Below, piece after piece: positions 4,960 to 7,223 of a DNA stretch of 7,223 bases. The translations under genes and the position numbers were made by a program. Origin of the DNA: Erysipelotrichaceae bacterium (GTDB lineage: Bacteria; Bacillota_I; Bacilli_A; Erysipelotrichales; Coprobacillaceae). Location of the stretch: NCBI GenBank assembly GCA_021200395.1, contig JAJQGQ010000060.1, positions 1 to 7,223 on the forward strand, written 5' to 3'. Under the pieces are notes generated by a model. The model saw only the letters and a list, made by a program, of their open reading frames with translations, had not been told where the DNA came from and did not search any database. The stretch's first letter is position 1. The number at the start of each line of letters is the position of its first letter.

Positions 4960-6081
4960 ATGTCTAAAAAATTAGGATTTGGGTTAATGCGTTTACCATT
5001 AAAAGATGAAAACGATGCTGGCAATGTTGATTTTGAAGAATTGAATAAAATGGTAGACACATTTTTAGAAAGAGGTTTTACATATTTTGATACAGCTTGG
5101 ATGTATTGTAAATTTAAGAGTGAAGAAGCTGTTAAAGCTTGTTTGGTGGATAGACATCCAAGAGATAGCTTTACACTTACAACAAAGTTACATCATGGTT
5201 TTATTAAAACTAAGGAAGATCGTGATAAGATATTTAATGAACAAATGAGGAAAACTGGCGTAGATTATTTTGATTATTATTTTATTCATGATATTAATTC
5301 TCATAGTATTGAAGTTTATGAGGAATTAGATTGCTTTAATTGGTTAATCCAAAAGAAAGAGTCAGGTTTAGTTAAACATATTGGTTTTTCATTCCATGAT
5401 GGACCTGAATTATTAGATAAAGTTTTAAGTGAACATCCTGAATTTGAAGTTGTACAACTTCAAATCAACTATTTAGATTGGAATAGTGCAGGTGTTCAAT
5501 CAAGAAAATGTTATGAAGTGGCTTGCAAACATAATAAGCCTGTGATTGTTATGGAACCTGTTAAAGGTGGAACTTTAGCACAAATTCCAGAAGCTATGGA
5601 AAATAAAATGAAAGCATATCATCCAGATGCATCTATACCATCTTGGGCTATTCGTTTTGCGGCAAGTTTAGATAATGTGAAGTTAGTTTTAAGTGGTATG
5701 AGTAATATGGATCAACTTTTAGATAATACGAGTTATATGCAGGACTTTGTTCCTTTAAATGAAGATGAATATAAACTCATTGATGAAGCTGTAGAAGCTA
5801 TTAATGCGAATATTACTGTACCTTGCACAGGTTGTTCATATTGTACTGAGGGTTGTCCAATGAATATTAATATTCCTAAATATTTCTCATTATATAATGC
5901 AGATTTACAAGAAGTAGAAACAAAAGGCTGGACACCTCAAGGTGAATACTATGCGAATTTAACTAAAACATTTGGTAAAGCCAGTGATTGTATCCAATGT
6001 GGTCAATGTGAAGGTGTATGTCCTCAACATTTAACGATTATTGATTATTTACAGGATGTAGCATCTCATTTTGAAGGATAG
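4960..6081 (+). CDS. Aldo/keto reductase with C-terminal 2x[4Fe-4S] ferredoxin domain
   Basis: Cytoplasmic oxidoreductase, 373 residues. The TIM-barrel aldo/keto reductase domain occupies about 1-285, starting with GFGLMRLP. The expected catalytic tetrad is visible as Asp44, Tyr49 (FDTAWMYC), Lys76 (TTKLHHG) and His110 (FIHDINS). The tail carries two cysteine clusters, Cys289/292/295/299 and Cys344/347/350/354, each CxxCxxCxxxCP, for two [4Fe-4S] clusters. This architecture is common in anaerobes and suggests electron exchange between the barrel's substrate/nucleotide chemistry and a low-potential carrier; the substrate is unknown. AGGAGG at 4947-4952 lies 7 bases before ATG 4960. It is the second gene of the operon behind the MarR-type operator, and the next gene starts 2 bases after its stop. 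Control by MarR suggests a role in clearing or reducing an inducing small molecule (inference). Confidence 0.95.
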   Translation: MSKKLGFGLMRLPLKDENDAGNVDFEELNKMVDTFLERGFTYFDTAWMYCKFKSEEAVKACLVDRHPRDSFTLTTKLHHGFIKTKEDRDKIFNEQMRKTGVDYFDYYFIHDINSHSIEVYEELDCFNWLIQKKESGLVKHIGFSFHDGPELLDKVLSEHPEFEVVQLQINYLDWNSAGVQSRKCYEVACKHNKPVIVMEPVKGGTLAQIPEAMENKMKAYHPDASIPSWAIRFAASLDNVKLVLSGMSNMDQLLDNTSYMQDFVPLNEDEYKLIDEAVEAINANITVPCTGCSYCTEGCPMNINIPKYFSLYNADLQEVETKGWTPQGEYYANLTKTFGKASDCIQCGQCEGVCPQHLTIIDYLQDVASHFEG

Positions 6082-6083
6082 GT

Positions 6084-6629
6084 ATGTTAGAGTTTATTTT
6101 AAATAGTATAACTTCACCAATGATTATCCTTATTGATGGACGCTGTTTATCGGGTAAAACTGTTTTAGCAGCACAGCTAGCTGATAAGTTAGATTGTGAT
6201 GTGATTCATATGGATGATTTTTATTTACCTGTTGATAAAAGAAGTGACAGTTGGACAAATGAAATAGCTGGTAATATAGATAAGGATAGATTTTATAAAG
6301 AAATTATTCAACCACTTATCAATCATCAAGATTACATATATCAAAGCTTTTCATGTGCCACACAACAACTCAATGAACCAATAAAAATATCCTATAAACC
6401 TATCACTATTATTGAAGGATCATATAGTTTTTATCTATTTAGAAATGAAAAAGTAGATTTAAAAATATTATTAGATATTGATAAAGATAAACAAATAGAA
6501 CGCATTCTTACAAGAAATCCACATTCATTAGAGAATTTTCAAAAAATATGGATTCCTCTAGAAGAATACTATTATCAAAAATTTAATATGCAATATGATC
6601 AATATTATGATACAACAGAAATGTTTTAA
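6084..6629 (+). CDS. Uridine-kinase-like P-loop nucleotide kinase
   Basis: Small cytoplasmic P-loop phosphotransferase, 181 residues, of the uridine kinase/phosphoribulokinase-like group. Walker A GRCLSGKT lies at 19-26 after a hydrophobic strand (MIILID). The HMDDFYLP motif at 42-49 is the substrate-side acidic motif typical of uridine-kinase-like proteins. IIEGSYSF at 109-116 is the second strand with its acidic residue, and an arginine-containing lid region (IERILTRNPHS, Arg140 and Arg144) precedes a WIPLEEYYYQKF segment. The protein is slightly shorter than classical uridine kinase (usually just over 200 residues), so the phosphate acceptor may not be uridine. ATG 6084 follows the reductase stop by 2 bases, with AAGGA at 6074-6078 inside the end of that gene, so the two are probably translationally coupled. 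Linking a kinase to a ferredoxin-type reductase under MarR control is unusual and its substrate cannot be named. Confidence 0.85.
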   Translation: MLEFILNSITSPMIILIDGRCLSGKTVLAAQLADKLDCDVIHMDDFYLPVDKRSDSWTNEIAGNIDKDRFYKEIIQPLINHQDYIYQSFSCATQQLNEPIKISYKPITIIEGSYSFYLFRNEKVDLKILLDIDKDKQIERILTRNPHSLENFQKIWIPLEEYYYQKFNMQYDQYYDTTEMF

Positions 6630-6652
6630 AAAAGCAGGAATTCCTGCTTTTT
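6629..6652. terminator. Bidirectional terminator between convergent kinase and TetR genes
   Basis: A perfect 24-bp palindrome: AAAAAGCAGGAA (6629-6640) followed by its exact reverse complement. In either direction it gives a GC-cored stem ending in T5. The + strand stop codon TAA (6627-6629) and the minus strand stop codon (6651-6653) each overlap one end of it, so both genes terminate in the same element with no spare DNA. Confidence 0.8.
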
Positions 6653-7202
6653 AAAATGTATTTTTATAAATTTGACGAAAACATAAAATTGTAAACTCTT
6701 TAACATCATAATCACAATCATGATTAATCCAATGATTCACTAAACCCAAGTGACCATAGACCATGTATATTCTATTATATTCATCTTCCTTGGTCGTTGA
6801 AGGATAAATTTGTGGTGGAAAAAAACCTTCAGCAATGGTATCATGACAACGTAGTTGAAACCTTGCATCACCATAAGGTCCTAGTAAGACTTTAGCAGTT
6901 TCTTTGTTTTCTTTTAAATAGGTAAACACTTTAAGCATAATAGGATGAGGCTCATTGAAATAATGAGCATTGGGTGGATAAGTGAAATATTGTGAAGTGA
7001 TAGAACGTAAATTGTTGAAGAAATCATCTTCAATTTCTTGTAAAACAGAAAAAATAGAATCATAATATAAATAAAAAGTACTTCGGCTTATATGCAAAGC
7101 CTGAGTAACTTGTGTAACTTTAATGGCATAGACATTTTTGTTCTTCATTTGGTGTAGTAATTCATTTTGAATGGCTTTTCTAGTGTCTTTCATATACATC
7201 AT
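6651..7202 (-). CDS. TetR-family transcriptional regulator
   Basis: DNA-binding regulator, 183 residues. The N-terminal helix-turn-helix, about 27-47 (IKVTQVTQALHISRSTFYLY), has the TetR recognition-helix pattern S-R-S-T-F-Y-x-Y-Y. The helical ligand/dimer domain ends with GHLGLVNHWINHDC (150-163), the G-x-x-x-x-W pattern of the TetR C-terminal domain found in DhaS-like and many Firmicutes regulators (family knowledge). The start is uncertain: ATG codons lie at 7200-7202, 7197-7199 and 7191-7193 (minus strand), and only a weak purine-rich GAAAGA precedes the first. TATAAT-like boxes at 7212-7217 and 7217-7222 would give a leader of only a few bases, which may favour the third ATG. The target genes probably lie beyond the right edge or include its own promoter. 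It is convergent with the kinase gene, so control of that operon is not implied. Confidence 0.9.
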   Translation of the reverse strand: MMYMKDTRKAIQNELLHQMKNKNVYAIKVTQVTQALHISRSTFYLYYDSIFSVLQEIEDDFFNNLRSITSQYFTYPPNAHYFNEPHPIMLKVFTYLKENKETAKVLLGPYGDARFQLRCHDTIAEGFFPPQIYPSTTKEDEYNRIYMVYGHLGLVNHWINHDCDYDVKEFTILCFRQIYKNTF

Positions 7203-7223
7203 TCTTTCTTTATTATATTATAT

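Noticed and set aside
4214..6081. Bilirubin-reduction locus (MarR-type BilQ with BilR/BilS)
   Set aside because: Those loci use an old-yellow-enzyme-type reductase and a flavodoxin-like partner; here the reductase is an aldo/keto reductase with ferredoxin domain.

Overview
The window is AT-rich DNA with strong Gram-positive Shine-Dalgarno sites (AGGAGG), sigma-A style promoters and short AT-rich terminators. It contains a Bce-type peptide-sensing/transport module of the kind found in Firmicutes. The composition and gene types fit a gut Bacillota of the Erysipelotrichia/Coprobacillaceae kind, but that placement is inference; no marker gene is present. All recognisable genes look intact except the first, which runs off the left edge.

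Region 1 (1-3810, + strand) is a Bce-type antimicrobial-peptide sensing and detoxification module. It holds the end of an intramembrane-sensing histidine kinase (BceS-like), an ABC ATPase (BceA-like) and its 10-TM permease (BceB-like) with a large extracellular domain. ATPase and permease overlap by ATGA. The response regulator should lie just left of the window. The kinase-ATPase gap carries a direct repeat and a hairpin that could couple or uncouple the two halves.

Region 2 (3811-4172) has no convincing protein gene. A near-consensus promoter just after the permease stop is followed by about 170 bases that fold into a series of hairpins ending in a GC-rich stem and TTTT. I read this as an unassigned small structured RNA. 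Its last three hairpins resemble the 3' half of a Cas9 tracrRNA in layout, but no cas gene or CRISPR repeat is visible, so that identity is only a hypothesis.

Region 3 (4173-6652) is a MarR-type repressor (- strand) facing a three-gene + strand operon: a 35-residue single-TM protein too short for routine gene calling, an aldo/keto reductase with a C-terminal 2x[4Fe-4S] ferredoxin domain, and a uridine-kinase-like P-loop protein. The divergent promoters are almost perfect consensus. Both -35 boxes form the two arms of one 22-bp palindrome, so a single bound repressor would be expected to shut both directions. A second promoter may serve the reductase alone.

Region 4 (6629-7223) is a convergent TetR-family regulator (- strand) that shares a palindromic bidirectional terminator with the operon; the stop codons of both genes touch that palindrome. 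Its promoter is cut by the right edge.
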